A stretch of 64,000 bases of DNA, taken from NCBI GenBank assembly GCA_039707655.1, contig CM077666.1, forward strand, positions 305,190,166 to 305,254,165. The letters are read 5' to 3'. The DNA is from Elymus sibiricus. Its lineage: Eukaryota > Streptophyta > Magnoliopsida > Poales > Poaceae. The notes beneath the pieces were generated by a model. It was not told the DNA's origin. It saw only the letters and a program-made list of their open reading frames with translations, and ran no database searches. Each line of letters opens with the position of its first letter. The stretch's first letter is position 1. This document shows positions 34,326-46,405 of this stretch, one piece after another. Position numbers and translations under genes: made by a program.

Positions 34326-35859
34326 TGATACGTCTCCAACGTATCTATAATTTTTTATTGTTTCATGCTATTATATTATCAATCTTGGATATTTTATATG
34401 ATTTATATGTAATTTTATATCATTTTTGGGAACTAACCTATTAACTCAGTGCCCAGTGCCACTTGTTGTTTTTTGCCTGTTTTTTGGTTTTTCAGGAAAT
34501 CAATACCAAACGAAGTCCAAATGGAAATAAACTTTAAAATGATTTTTTCTGGACAAGAAGGGACCCTAGAAGCTTCGGGAGGAGGCCAGAAGATGTACGG
34601 GAGACCCACGAGGGCGCGCCACCCGAGCTCATGGATCCCACGCAACTTCGTTTGACCTAATTCCACTTCTATAAATTCCCAAATATTCCAAAACCAACAG
34701 AGAGCCACCCAAAATAACTTTTCCGCCTTCACAAGCTTCTGTTCTTCACGATCCCATCTGGAGGCCTTTTCCGGTGATCTGCCGGAGGGGGAATCGATCA
34801 CGGAGGGCTTCTACATCAACCTTGCTGCCCTTCCGATGATGTGTGAGTAGTTTACCACAGACCTACAGGTCCATAGCTAGTACCTACATGGCTTCTTCTC
34901 TTTCTTTGATCTTCAATACAAAGTTCTCCATGATCTCCATGGAGTTCTATCCAATGTAATATTCTTTTGTGGTGTGTTTGTTGGGGTCCGATGAATTGTG
35001 AGTTTATGATCAGATTATTCATTGAAAGTAATTGAGTCTTTGTTTTACTTTATTATGCATGATTGTTATAGCTTTGTATTTTTCTCCGATCTATCCGTTT
35101 GGTTTGGCCAACTAGATTGATTTATCTTCAATGGGAGAGGTGCTTTGTGATGGGTTCAATCTTGCAGTGTCCTCACCCAGTGACAATAGGGGTAGCGAGG
35201 CACGTATTTTTATTGTTGCCATCAAGGGTAAAACGACTGGGTTTATTCATATTGCTTGAGTTTATTTTGTCTACATCATGTCATCTTGCTTAAAGCGTTA
35301 CTCCGTTTGTTACGAACTTAATACCATAGATGCATGCTGGATAGCGGTCGATTGGTGGAGTAATAGTAGTAGATGCAGGCAGGAGTCGGTCTACTTGTCA
35401 CGGACATGATGCCTATATACATGATCATTGCCATGAATAACATCACAACTATGCGCTTTTCAATTGCCCAATAGTAATTCATTTACCCATCGTATGCTAT
35501 TTCCCGAGAGAGAAGCCTCTAGTGAAAACTATGCCCCCGGGGTCTACCTTTTATTATATTAGAAAACCCTAATTTCCTTTGCTGTAATTTATTTAATTTT
35601 TATTTACTTTGCAATTTATACTTCTACCACTACCATTTTTTATCCTTGCAAATAACGAGTACAAGGGGATTGACAACCCTCTTGCCCGCGTTGGGTGCAA
35701 GTATTTGTCTGTTTGTGTGCAGGTGTTGTTTGACTATGATTTGCTTGGTTCTCCTATTGGTTCGATAACCTTGGTTCTCACTGAGGGAAATACTGTCCGC
35801 TACTATATTGTTTCACCCTTCCTCTTCGGGGAGAATCCCAACGCAACTCACAAGTAGCA
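34326..35859 (+). repeat. 5' LTR of C
   Basis: Starts TGATACGTCTCC, ends ACAAGTAGCA. TATAAATT at 34670. The GC-rich region upstream of the TATA box has one GGCGCGCC-like core only, unlike A, D and E. Confidence 0.92.
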
Positions 35860-35870
35860 GAAAGAATTTT

Positions 35871-35888
35871 TGGCGCCGTTGCCGGGGA
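35871..35888 (+). other. Primer binding site of C, tRNA-Asp type
   Basis: TGGCGCCGTTGCCGGGGA, a perfect 18-base complement of the 3' end of plant tRNA-Asp including CCA. Confidence 0.9.
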
Positions 35889-36036
35889 GACGTCATCAAA
35901 TTCATATAGGTCCCTTCACACAACTTATCATTTATTTGTTTTACCTTTTTATTTGCTTTTATTTAGTCTCGTTAAAAAATCAAAAATACAAAAATATTTT
36001 ATTTTGCATGTTTGCTTGCTTGCTTGAATTGTCACC

Positions 36037-38123
36037 ATGTCTCAAGAAAACACTAAGTTGTGTGACTTCTCAAATACTAATAATAATGATTTTATTAGTA
36101 CTCCAATTGCTCCTCCCACCACTAGTGTGGAGTCATATGATATTAATGCTGCACTGCTAAATCTTACTATGAAAGATCAATTTGCTGGAAACCCTAATGA
36201 AGATGTTGCATCCCATCTTAATACCTTCGTTGAGTTATGTGATATGTGAAATAAAAAAGATGTGGATAATGATATTATTATGTTGAAATTATTTCCTTTC
36301 TCACTAAGAGATTGTGCTAAAACTTGGTTTTCATCCTTACCTCACAATAGTATTGATTCATGGGATAAATGTAAGGATGCTTTTATTGCCAAGTATTTTC
36401 CTCCCGCTAAGATTATCTCTCTTAGAAATCAAATAATGAACTTTAAGCAACTTGATCAAGAACATGTTGCAAAATCTTGGGAGAGAATGAAATTGATGAT
36501 TAAAAATTGTCCCACTCACGGATTAAGCTTATGGGTGATAATACAAAAAAATTATGCGGAACTAAACTTTGTGTCGAGAAATCTTCTAGACTCTGCTGCA
36601 GGTGGCACCTTTATGGGAATTACATTAGGAGAGGCAACAAATCTTCTTGATAATATGATGACAAATTATTCTCAATGGCACACCGAACGAGCTCCAACTG
36701 GTAAGAAGGTAAACTCTGTTGAAGAAGTTTCTATTTTGAGTGATAAAATGGATGCTCTTATGAATATGCTTACTAGCAAAAGTGCTCATGTTGATCCTAA
36801 TGATGTGCCACTATCTACTTTGATAGAGAAAAATAATGATGCTATTGATGTGAATTTTTTTTGCTAGAAATAATTTCAACAACAATGCTTATAGAGGGAA
36901 TTTCAATCCTAGACCGTATCCCGGTAATTCCTCTAATAATTATGGTAATTCCTATGGTAATTCATATAATAAGAATAATAGGATACCTACTGAACTTGAG
37001 AACAACATTAAAGAATTTATTAGTGCTCAAAAGATTTTCAATGCCATGGTAGAAGAAAAACTACATAAAGTCGATGATATGTCTAGAAACATGGATAGAA
37101 TTGCTCATGATGTGGAAACTCTTAAAATTAAAATTATGCCACATAAAATGGATACTACTGAAACCTTAAAGTCTATCCAAGTCACCATGAATTAAAGTAA
37201 ATAAAGAATCATGAGGATTAGAGCTAAGCGTGAATTCCTAGAAAAAGCGATTCCACCCGGTTTTTATCATAATCATGATGAAGATATTAAAATGATTGGT
37301 GTGACACCTATTGAATATTTGTTTAGTAATATAAAACTTGATGAAAAAGGGACTGAAGATGAGTCAACTTTAGTTAGAGGCATCCCAATTGTTTGGAGGG
37401 TGATAATCTTAATGATAAAAACAATAAAAGTGGGTTTGAAGAGGTCAAGACTTTAAATAGTAATGTGCCCACTACTTTGGATTACAAGGACTTTAATTAT
37501 GATAATTGCTCTTTGATTAATTGTATTTCCTTGTTGCAATCCATGATAAATTCACCTAATGCTTACGAACAAAATAAAGCTTTTACTAAACATATCGTAG
37601 AAGCGATAATTAAAGCTCATGAAGAAAAGCTAGAATTGGAAGTATCCATACCAAGAAAATTTCATGATGACTGGGAACCAACTATTAAAGTAAAGATTAA
37701 ATATTATTAATGCAATGCTTTGTGTGATCTAGGTGCTAGCGTCTCTCCTATACCAAAATCTTTATGTGACGTGCTAGGTCTCACCGATATGGATGAATGT
37801 TCCCTTAATTTGCATCTAGTGGATTCAACTATTAAGAAACAATTGGGTAGAATTAATGATGTTATTATTATGGAAAATAGAAATTATGTGCCCATGGATT
37901 TCGTTGTGCTTGATATTGAATGTAAACCGTCTTGTCCTATAATACTTGGTAGGCCTTTCCTACGAACCATATGTGCTATTATTGACATGAAAGAAGGAAA
38001 TATAAGGTTCCAATTTCCACTAAAGAAAGGGATGAACACTTCCCAAGAAAGAGTATTAAACCACCATATGAATCCATTATGAGAGCTACCTATGGAATTA
38101 ATTTGAAGGATGGCAATACTTGA
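36037..38123 (+). pseudogene. gag-protease of element C
   Basis: ATG 36037 opens the gag frame, broken by TGA 36247-36249. The capsid-like core follows at about 36160-36800, including LRDCAKTWFSSLP and FIAKYFPP motifs of the retrotransposon gag family. A frameshift at the T8 run 36855-36862 leads into an Asn-rich stretch and a coiled-coil-like region. Stops lie at about 37193-37204, with a further frameshift near 37390 and TAA at 37708. The protease has C-D-L-G-A-S at about 37722 and ILGRPFLR at about 37944. The nominal stop is 38080-38082, but an overlapping frame ends in L-K-D-G-N-T at TGA 38121-38123, resembling the ends of the A and D proteins. No zinc knuckle was recognised. Confidence 0.85.
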
Positions 38124-40952
38124 AAGAATGCATTATGCCTAGCTAGGGGCATAAAACAATAGCGCTTGTTGGGAGGCAACCCAATATTTATCTTTATTGC
38201 AATTTTTATTTTCTTGAGTCACACAATTATAGCTACTATAATGATTGTTTTTTATCTTTTAATTAGTGTTTGTGCCAAGTAATGCCTTTGGGATGATTTG
38301 AATGATAGTATAATTGATGATGTTTGAAAACAGAAAGTTTTATGCCCAGTAGTTGATTTTTATTTTATTACTGGAACGTCAGAAAAAGCTGAAATTTTTA
38401 CACAGTGTTTGGATACAAATGGTTTACATTTTCCGAATTTTTCAGAATTTTTGGAGTTACATAAGTATGGATAAATATTCTGTCATTGCATACAGATCTG
38501 TTTTAGACATATTCTATTTTTATTGCATGGTGTGCTTGTTTTAATGAAACTATGGATTATATCGGGGGGGGGGGGGGGTATAAGTCATAGAGAAGTTAGA
38601 ATACAATAGGTATTACGCAATAACAATTATGAATGAGTTTATAACAGTACCTAAAGTGGATGATTGATTTATTATACTAACGGATCTTACGAAGTTTCTG
38701 TTGAGTTTTGTGTGCTGAAGTTTTCAAGTTTTGGGTGAGACCACGATGGATGAAGGAATAAGGAGCGGCAAGACCCTAAGCTTGGGGATGCCCAAGGCAC
38801 CCCAAGGTAATATTCAAGAAAGACCCAAGCGTCTAAGCTTGGGGATGCCCCGGATGGCATCCCCTCTTTCGTCTACAATCTATCGGTAACTTACTTGGAG
38901 CTATATTTTTATTCATCACATGATATGAGTTTTACTTTGAGCGTCTTGTGCTATAGTTTTGTTTTGCTTTTAGTTTTCCACAATCATTGTTTGTTGGACA
39001 CACCTTTTTGAGAGGGACACACATTTATCGTGATTTGTTAGAATACTCTATATGCTTCACTTATATCTTTTGAGCTAGGAAGTTGCTCTTGTGCTTCACT
39101 TATACTTGTTAGAGCACAGCAGTGGTTATATTTTATAGAAATGATTGCACTCTAATGCTTCACTTAAATATTTTTGAGAATCATAAATAGGAAGTGGTAA
39201 TGTGCACGAGTTATGAGATTAGACCAAAAAGGATAGGTATTCAAGAGTGGTATAATAAAAACTTTCATGTAGATCACTAAATATGAAACGTATGTTTTAA
39301 TTATATTGATGTTGTAATATGAAAGGGCATTAGTTCATGATCATTGGTTAATAAAAATATCAAGATTAAATCTTGTTATGCACTACTCATTTAAGTGTCC
39401 GTTATGGTATGGTGGGGATGTTTGAGCATTTTTATGTCTGATTGAAATTCTTGTGTGATGTCATAATCGGGGGTGCGCGATGGTTAACTCCTACCAACCT
39501 CCTCCCTAGGGGCATGCGAGTAGTACTTTGCTTCGAGGGCTAATAAAACTTTCACGATAAGTATATGAGTTCTTTATGACTAATGTGAGTTCATGGACAA
39601 TTACGCACTCCTACCTTTCCGCAATTTGCTAGCCTCTTCGGTACCGTGCATTGCCCTTTCTCACCTCAAGAGTCTGTGCAAACTTCGCCAGTGCATCCAA
39701 ACCCCGTGATATGATACGCTCTATCACACATAAGCCTCCTTATATCTTTCTCAAAACAGCCACCATACCTACCTATCATGGCATTTCCATAGCCATTCCA
39801 AGATATATTGCCATGCAACTTCCACCGTTCCATGTTGTGACATGTGTGTTCATCATCATATTGCTTTGCATGATCATATAGAGCTGACATGATATTTGTG
39901 GCAAAGCCACCGTTCATCATTATTATACATGTTACGCTAGATCATTGCACATCCTGGTACACTGCCACAGGCATTCATATAGATTCATCATTGATCAGTT
40001 ATCGAGTTGTAAGTAAATAAAAGTGTGATGATCATCATTATTAGAGCATTGTCCCAGTGAGGAAAGGATGATGGAGACGATGATTCCCCCACAAGTCGGG
40101 ATGAGACTCCGGACGAAAATTAAAAAAAAAGAGAAAGAGGCCAAAAGAGCCCAACAAAAAAAGAGAAAAAAATGAAAAAGAGAGAAGGGGCAATGCTACT
40201 ATCCTTTTACCACACTTGTGCTGTAGAGTAGCACCATGTTATTCATATAGAGAATCTCCTGAGATATCACTTTCATATACTAGTGGGAATTTTTCATTAT
40301 AGAATTTGGCTTGTATATTCCGATGATGGGCTTCCTCAAATGCCCAAGGTCTTCATGAGCAAGCAAGTTGGATCCACACCCACTTAGTTTCCATTGAGCT
40401 TTCATACACTTATAGCTCTTAGTGCATCCATTGCATGGCAATCCCTACTCGTCGCATTGATATAGATTGATGGGCTTCTCCATTGCCTATTGATCTGCCG
40501 ATTGATGCGAGCCTTTCTTCCTTTTTGACTTCTCCTATATACCTTTACCACCACATTCTATTCCACCTATAGTGCTAATGTCCATGTCTCACGCTCATGT
40601 ATTGAGTGGAGTTGAAAATGCTGAAGTGCGTTAAAAGTATGATACAATTGCCTGTTTGACACCGGGGAGCTCATGATTTATATTTATGTGGTGAAGACGG
40701 AGTCATGCCATGCTTAGATAATTCAATGAGTAGGGATAACATTCTTTGAGCATCGTATATTTTGAAAATTTAATGATTATGTTCTTGTATTCATGGATAT
40801 TATTATGTTGATATCAATTACTTCATCGTTTCTCAATATTTACACCATAAGAGAGATTACACGATAAACATGCTAGGTAGCATTCAATATCAAAAATTCT
40901 GTTTTTATCATTTACCTACTCGAGGACGAGCAGGAATTAAGCTTGGGGATGC
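38124..40952 (+). other. 3' untranslated region of C
   Basis: Homologous to 12526-15413 of A. It holds a G15 run (38564-38578) where A has six G, purine-tract-like copies at 38778-38791 and 38835-38848, stem-loop units at about 39050-39180 (the best pairs TGCTCT with AGAGCA), hairpin 40915-40934 and polypurine tract 40939-40952. No gene. Confidence 0.75.
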
Positions 40953-42495
40953 TGACATGTCTCCAACGTATCTATAATTTTTTATTGTTTCATGCTATTA
41001 TATTATCAATCTTGGATACATTATATGCTTTATATGCAATTTTATATCATTTTTTGGAACTAACCTATTAACTCAGTGCCTAGTGCCAGTTGCTGTTTTT
41101 TGCCTGTTTTTTGGTTTTTCGGGAAATCAACACCAAACAAAGTCCAAATGGAAATAAAACTTTAAAATGATTTTTCCTGGACCAGAAGGGACCCTAGAAG
41201 CTTCGGGAGGAGGCCAGAAGACGTACGGGAGAGCCACGAGGGCGCGCCACCTAGGCTCGTGGGTCCCATGCAACTCCGTTTGACATAATTCCACTTTTAT
41301 AAATTCCCAAATATTCCAAAACCAACAGAGAGCCACCCGAAATAACTCTTCCGCTACCGCAAGCTTCTGTTCTTCCGCGATCCCATCTGGAGGCCTTTTT
41401 CGGCGATCTGCCAGAGGAGGAATCGATCATTGAGGGCTTCTACATCAACCTTGCTGCCCTTCCGATGATGTGCGAGTAGTTTACCACAGACCTATGGGTC
41501 CATAGCTAGTACCTAGATGGCTTCTTTTCTCTCTATGATCTTCAATACAAAGTTCTCCATGATCTCCATGGAGTTCTATCCGATGTAATCTTCTTTTGCG
41601 GCGTGTTTGTTGGGATCCAATGAATTGTGGGTTTATGATCAGATTATTCATTGAAAGTAATTGAGTCTTTGTTGTAATTTATTATGCATGATTGTTATAG
41701 CTTTGTATTTCTCTCTGATCTATCCGTTTGGTTTGTCCAACTAGATTGATTTTCTATCTTTACTGGGAGAGGTGCTTTGTGATGGGTTCAATCTTGCGGT
41801 GTCCTCACCCAGTGACAGTAGGGGTAGCGAGGCACGTATTTGTATTGTTGCCATTAAGGGTAAAACGGCAGGGTTTATTCATATTGCTTGAGTTTATTCT
41901 GTCTACATCATGTCATCTTGCTTAAAGCGTTAGTCTGTTTGTTATGAACTTAATACCATAGATGCATGCTGGATAGCGGTCGATTGGTGGAGTAATAGTA
42001 GTAGATGCAGACAGGAGTCGGTCTACTTGTCACGGACGTGATGCCTATATACATGATCATTGCCATGAATAACATCATAACTATGCGCTTTTCTATCAAT
42101 TGCCCAACAGTAATTCGTTTACCCACCGTATGCTATTTTCCGAGAGGGAAGCCTCTAGTGAAAACTATGGCCCCCGGGTCTACCTTTTATTATATTAGAA
42201 AACCCTAACTTCCTTTGCTGCAATTTATTTACTTTTTATTTACTTTGCAATTTATACTTCTGCCACTACCAGTTTTGATCCTTGCAAATAACGAGTACAA
42301 GGGGATTGACAACCCTCTTGCCCGCGTTGGGTGCAAGTATTTGTCTGTTTGTGTGCAGGTGTTGTTTGACTAGGATTTGCTTGGTTCTCCTATTGGTTCG
42401 AGAACCTTGGTTCTCACTGAGGGAAATACTATCCGCTACTATATTACTTCACCCTTCCTCTTCGGGGAGAATCCCAACGCAGCTCACAAGTAGCA
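40953..42495 (+). repeat. 3' LTR of C
   Basis: 1543 bp starting TGACATGTCTCC (the 5' copy has TGATACGTCTCC) and ending ACAAGTAGCA. It differs from the 5' LTR at many sites, so C is older than the Tat or Angela insertions by eye. Confidence 0.92.
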
Positions 42496-42568
42496 TACAC
42501 TTGGACAAAAAAGTCTCAAATGAATCGACAAAGGACTGAAAATCATGTGGCGTAATTAAATACATATG

Positions 42569-43277
42569 TTTTTTTCTTTCAAAAAGAACATCCAATCTAT
42601 TCATCTTTAATCATGACAGTACAACGAATACCATAAATATTAAAAATTACATCCAGATCCAAAGACCACCTAGCGACGACTACAAGCAGTGAAGCAAGCC
42701 GAGGGCGAGCAGCCATTATCGCCCCTCCCTCGCTGGAGCCGGGCAAAACTTGTTGTAATAGACACTCGGGAATTCGTCGTGCTCAGGCCCCATAGGACCG
42801 CCGCTGATGAAGAGAAGCGTAGATCAAAAGGATCCAACCTAAAGACACACGAACATAGACGAACGAAGACCGGATTCGAGCAGATCCACCAAAGACAACC
42901 ACCAACCGAATCCCGTTAGATCCGTCGAAGACACACCTCCACACGCCCTCCGATGATGCTAGATGCACCACCGGGACGGAGGCTAGGTGGGGAGAACCTT
43001 ATTCCATCTCTTCATGGGGCCATCGCCGTGTCGCCTTCCTAAGCAGGACACAAACCCTAACAAAACTCAAAAAACACATAAAAAAGGACCACCCCCCCCC
43101 CCCCCCCCGTCGGCAAGGGTCGGGATCCACCGCACCCCGATGGCCCTAAGGCCACAAGAGACGAGGCAGATCGGTGGCGCCGTCGACGGGAGGTAGGAAC
43201 CCTAGCCAGCTTTTTCCTTAGAAGGAGAGACGAAGGGGAGGAGAGACGCTTCTAAACGGGCAGGCTTGTGATGGTAA
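42569..43277 (-). mobile_element. Short non-autonomous retroposon with 12-bp target duplication
   Basis: 709 bp flanked by perfect TAAATACATATG (42557-42568 and 43278-43289). A T-rich start at 42569 (T7, C, T3) is the decayed poly(A) tail of a minus-strand copy, preceded in that strand by a 3' end with TCATGATTAAAGATGAATAG. No long ORF. The variable-length duplication plus poly(A) identify target-primed insertion, so it is a short LINE-derived or SINE-like element. The 5' half is GC-rich and contains a C17 run (43092-43108). Confidence 0.85.
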
Positions 43278-43289
43278 TAAATACATATG

Positions 43290-44556
43290 CTTGTCTATGT
43301 AAATCAACTACCCACTATATTATCGTGACCACTTGTTCGAGGGCACCACAATGACATCGATTTTATACTTTGCTCCGAGAGTGATCAATAGTTTTCGCAA
43401 TTATTAGATCAATTTGCCAGAGATGATCAAGAAATGGAGTTGAGATCATGCAACATGTATGAAACATTTGCAATGTGTTGCGATGTAGGAATGGGAGTAG
43501 CAATGGCATGTCTCTTGGTAACATTTAAAAAAAAGGAACATACTTCATGCATTGCATCCTCCGAGAGACGACATCAACATGCATAGAGCGGCGTCCCCCC
43601 CCCCCCCACACACACACCCCAACCACCCATATTTGTACATAAATCTTTGCATCCTTCTAATTGTTGAACTTTGTCGTAGGTGCAACGGTGCTATTATTTC
43701 ACTTCATATGTTGCGATCGGTGGCCATGCATTATTCTATATGCATGGTTTTATGTTGACATTGGACTTTGTTGAGTTTATGGTTACTAATTGTTCAATTG
43801 TATTTGCTACCATTTTGTTACTGTTTAGCAGTAAAAATGCAACACAATGTATCAACCAAACGCCATATTAGTTTATATATACCATTGCCAATTTGGTATC
43901 TCGATCGGGTAGTAGGGTTGTGACATTGCTCGCGAATATATATCAAAGTCTATCCATTGAGCATCACTCGCTTAGAGTCAAAGCACAACATGTTACGAGC
44001 TTCCAATACTAGAGAGTGCAAAATTGAAACCAAAATTTTCATGAGATGTCACTCCATTGATTCCAGGTCTTGTGGTGCTACAATGATTCCATCTTTGGTA
44101 TCCTTTTGATGTTATGAACAAAAATAACGCATTGTGAAAAGTGGTCTAGCATCCTTGAACTTCTGAAGATCTTAAGACACCAGGACAATAATAAAATAAA
44201 ATGAAAATCACGTGGCATAGTAAATACACATGACTGTCTATGTATAGCAACTGCTCGATATATAAGAGCATCTACAGCCAGGCTCCCCAAACCCTCCTAT
44301 ACGTCCAGACGGGCAGCCCGGTCACTGACCGGTCAAAAAAATTGACTTGGATGGGCTCCTTGTACCACCCCCATACACATGGCCTGACCAAACCCCCTCA
44401 TATCTAGCCCATAACTGACGCGGATAAGAGGCCTGGGCGCATCCGCCACGTAGGACTGACCGCAGGGACCCACGCGTGGAAACACTCATCAACCCATCAG
44501 TCCGACGAGCGCCTCCTCCGACTTTCGATGAGGGTGGTGAGGACGCATTAGTGGCG
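43290..44556. other. Unassigned AT-rich spacer
   Basis: No gene. It holds C13 plus a CA repeat at 43595-43616, blocks resembling 32331-32720, and a segment at about 44199-44263 that resembles the flanks of the 42569 retroposon. From about 44267 the sequence GAGCATCTACAGCC resembles the end of a DNA transposon, without a visible partner. Confidence 0.45.
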
Positions 44557-44561
44557 CCGCC

Positions 44562-45909
44562 TGATACGTCTCCGTCGTATCTACTTTTCCAAACACTTTT
44601 GCTCTTGTTTTGACCTCTAATTTGCATGATTTGAGTGAAACTAATCCGGACTGACGTTGTTTTCAGCAGAACTACCATGGTGTTGTTTTTATGCAGAAAT
44701 AAAAGTTCTCGGAATCGGACGAAACTTTGCGGAGATTTTTTATTGAATAAATAAAAAATACTGGAACAAAGATCCACCGGAGGGGGGCCACCAGTTGCTT
44801 ACAAGGCATCAGGGCGCGCCCTGGGGGGTAGGCGCGCCCTGATGCCTTTTGGGTCCCACAGGCGGCCGTCTGACCTTATTCCAAGCCTATAAATTCCGTT
44901 TCCCCGAGAGAAAAATAAGAGAAGAAGTTTCATCACGTTTGACGATACAGAGCCGCCGCCACCTCTTGTTCTTCCTTGGGAGGGCTGTTCTGGAGTCCGT
45001 TCTGGGCTCCGGAGAGGGGGATTCACAGCTGTCGTCATCATCAACCATCCTTCATTGACAATTTCATGACGCTCACCGCCGGGAGTGGGTAATTCCTTCG
45101 TAGGCTTGCTGGACAGTGATGGAGTTGGATGAGATTTATCATGTAATTGAGTCAATTTGTTAGGGCTTGATCCCTAGTATCCACTATGTTCTGAGATTGA
45201 TGTTGCTATGACTTTGCTATGCTTAATGCTTATCACTAGGGCCCGAGTGCCATGATTTCAGATCTGAACCCTTTATGTTTTCATGAATATATTTGAGTTC
45301 TTGACCCTATATGCTAGTTATATGCACTTGTTATTGTTCTGATCCATAGACCCCAAGGTGACAATAATTGGGATACTCTCCGGGGATGACTGTAATTAGA
45401 TTTCCTTATGGACCCCGCTGCCGCGGGAGGGTAGGACAACACATGTCATGCAAGTTCTTACTATAAGCACGTATGACTATATACGGAATACATGCCTACA
45501 TTGAATTGATGAATTGGAGCTATTGTGTATCGCTCTAGGTTGTGACTGTTACATGATGAATGTTATCCAACACAAATATCCATCGCTGATCCAATGCCTA
45601 CGCTTTGCTCATATTGATCTTTGCTAAGTTACTACTGTTGTTGCTGCTGTTACAATCGCTACAAACTGCTACTATTACTGTCACTGTCACCATTACTATT
45701 GTTACTGTTACTGCTACTATCAAGCCATCATACTACTGTGCTACTAAACATTTTGCTACAGAGATATTATTTTCCAGGTGTGGTTGAATTGACAACTCAA
45801 CTGCTAAGGCTCATAAATATTCTTAGGCTCCCCTTGTGTCGAATCAACAAATTTGGGTGAAATATTACCCTCGAAGACTGTCGCGATCCCCTATACTTGT
45901 GGGTTATCA
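44562..45909 (+). mobile_element. Solo LTR upstream of a small broken ORF
   Basis: 1348 bp starting TGATACGTCTCCGTCG and ending GTGGGTTATCA, with perfect duplication CCGCC at 44557-44561 and 45910-45914. No internal sequence. It contains a perfect 18-bp inverted repeat and a CTACTG/TTGCTG-like trinucleotide stretch at about 45630-45725. Confidence 0.92.
44803..44848. repeat. Perfect 18-bp inverted repeat in the solo LTR
   Basis: AAGGCATCAGGGCGCGCC (44803-44820) and its exact complement (44831-44848) are separated by ten bases. It lies about 45 bp upstream of TATAAATT near 44889. Confidence 0.9.
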
Positions 45910-45932
45910 CCGCCCGAGGACCCTAGTCAGGC

Positions 45933-45940
45933 TATTTAAG
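45933..45940 (+). promoter_or_regulatory. Possible TATA box of the broken small ORF
   Basis: TATTTAAG lies 18 bp after the solo LTR target duplication and about 170 bp upstream of ATG 46109. Weak evidence alone. Confidence 0.35.
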
Positions 45941-46108
45941 CCAAACGGCGACCCCAACCCTGGCCGCATCCTATTTCCCTTCCATCCGCGCCGCCACCTA
46001 CCCATCCCCTCGCAGCTCACCGTCCGCAGCTCTGACCCGTCAGCGGATAACCACCTGCGCTATGCTCACTCCGGAGTAGCGGCTATAGCTCCTAGAACAG
46101 ATTCGGGC

Positions 46109-46400
46109 ATGGCGCGCCGCTCGATTGTAGTTGGCCTGCCTTTGGACTATCCGGAGCATAAGGAGGAGGAAGAGGGGGAGGAGGGCGAGGTGGAACCGGC
46201 GCTTCCGGTTGCCCAAGGCGGATTCGGAATGGCCGACAAGCTGGAGAGTATGAGGTCGCCCAAGCGAAGGAGGAGACAGAGCAGCAGGCCATCCTGGCCT
46301 CCATCCTCTCAGAGGTGGAGGTGGAGGCAAACTGCGCTACATCCGCGACCGACACGTGGAGGTGGACGCAATCTTTGAGGACATGGAGTCCGACGAGGAG
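46109..46400 (+). pseudogene. Small acidic ORF of unknown function, front part
   Basis: ATG 46109 opens a frame with a strongly acidic run (E-E-E-E-G-E-E-G-E) and then basic residues. Coding-like content moves to a second frame at about 46245-46325 (Q-A-K-E-E-T-E-Q-Q-A-I-L-A-S) and a third at 46325-46400 (Y-I-R-D-R-H-V-E-V-D-A-I), so there are two frameshifts. Element D is inserted at 46401-46405 and the end continues at 52818. I do not recognise the family. Such short charged ORFs are common in grass repeats, so it may be transposon-borne. Confidence 0.45.
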
Positions 46401-46405
46401 CCGGA

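Larger units (their letters stand above)
34326..42495 (+). mobile_element. Gypsy LTR retrotransposon C with gag-protease only
   Basis: Complete 8170-bp element with LTRs 34326-35859 and 40953-42495 and perfect duplication TACAC (34321-34325, 42496-42500). It shares primer site, 3' untranslated region and LTR type with A, D and E. Coding capacity stops after the protease; no reverse transcriptase, RNase H or integrase is found in the remaining 2.8 kb, so it must have used proteins supplied in trans. Confidence 0.92.

Noticed and set aside
42783..43196. Short ORFs in the retroposon at 42569-43277
   Set aside because: No domain, both strands open by GC content, and one crosses the C17 run.
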